NCBI RefSeq assembly: GCF_040409815.1
Contig: NZ_CP099959.1
Location: 1,839,843-1,903,842 of the forward strand
Direction: 5' to 3'
DNA: 64,000 nt
DNA from: Polynucleobacter sp. UK-FUSCHL-C3
GTDB lineage: Bacteria; Pseudomonadota; Gammaproteobacteria; Burkholderiales; Burkholderiaceae
A program made the position numbers and the translations under genes. Numbering within the stretch: the stretch's first letter is position 1; each line of letters starts with the position of its first letter. The notes below the pieces were generated by a model that was not told the origin of the DNA, made no database searches, and was given only the letters and a program-made list of their open reading frames with translations. Below are positions 63,984-64,000 of the stretch, piece after piece.

Positions 63984-64000
63984 TTATCCACAAGTTATCC
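63984..64000 (+). promoter_or_regulatory. DnaA boxes at the edge of the replication origin
   Basis: A perfect consensus DnaA box TTATCCACA occupies 63984-63992, and TTATCC of a second one begins at 63995 and is cut by the window edge. Together with the AT-rich stretch 63895-63965 and the rpmH side of the usual rpmH-oriC-dnaA arrangement, this indicates that oriC lies just to the right. Confidence 0.8.

Overview
The window looks like the origin-proximal chromosome of a compact, slightly AT-leaning betaproteobacterium. Gene content and order (gatCAB divergent from mreBCD-mrdAB, metK-ahcY-metF with an SAH riboswitch, slmA-metX-metW, ntrYX next to rsmB-htpX-fmt-def-dprA-topB, and mnmE-yidC-yidD-rnpA-rpmH running up to DnaA boxes at the right edge) fit Burkholderiaceae. 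Polynucleobacter is my best guess; this is inference from protein style and synteny, not a database match.

Layout. 1-13.8 kb: mostly minus-strand housekeeping genes: glmS (cut by the window edge)-glmU, ttcA, folB-folM-like, a MidA-type methyltransferase, cca, an NDUFA9-like SDR, a Slt-type lytic transglycosylase, 5-formyl-THF cyclo-ligase, then the methyl cycle metK-[SAH riboswitch]-ahcY-metF. 14.0-18.2 kb: two LpxL-type acyltransferases, dapF, pyrE, xth. 18.2-24.5 kb: minus-strand block COG0523 GTPase, dksA, argB, slmA, metX, metW, ampG-like. 24.6-29.5 kb: xerC, DUF484, gatB/gatA/gatC. 29.6-35.1 kb: rod-shape operon mreB-mreC-mreD-mrdA-rodA. 35.2-40.1 kb: HU, small envelope and redox genes, an RsuA-family pseudouridine synthase, beta carbonic anhydrase, an epimerase, an SMR exporter. 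40.2-41.0 kb: a Tat-secreted FAH-family gene broken by two homopolymer indels.

41.1-46.0 kb is the accessory region. Downstream of an intact tRNA-Phe(GAA) gene at 45910-45985 lie four further, progressively shorter copies of the tRNA 3' end (starting at 45276, 43049, 41830 and 41188). All have the same orientation and each is followed by a terminator hairpin. Together they cut the region into four small cargo segments: a BrnT/BrnA toxin-antitoxin pair; a glycosyltransferase-like gene; an HTH-PAS regulator divergent from a 58-codon ORF coupled to a gene resembling the ribosome hibernation factor (S30AE) fold; and a secreted small protein. No integrase is present. I read this as repeated cassette accretion at a tRNA attachment site, and it is the most interesting part of the window.

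46.0-64.0 kb: ntrX-like/ntrY, DUF4390, rsmB (apparently with a non-canonical CTG start inside the end of htpX), htpX, fmt, def, a minimal dprA, topB overlapping mnmC tail to tail, pckG, mnmE, yidC, yidD, rnpA, rpmH and the edge of oriC.

Functionally the core serves envelope synthesis (GlmU/GlmS, LpxL, DapF, Mre/Rod, Slt, AmpG, YidC), one-carbon and methionine metabolism (MetF, MetK, AhcY, MetX, MetW, formyl-THF, FolB/FolM, Fmt/Def) and tRNA/rRNA maturation (TtcA, Cca, GatCAB, MnmE, MnmC, RsmB, RnpA). Many neighbouring genes overlap by 1-20 nt, implying translational coupling.
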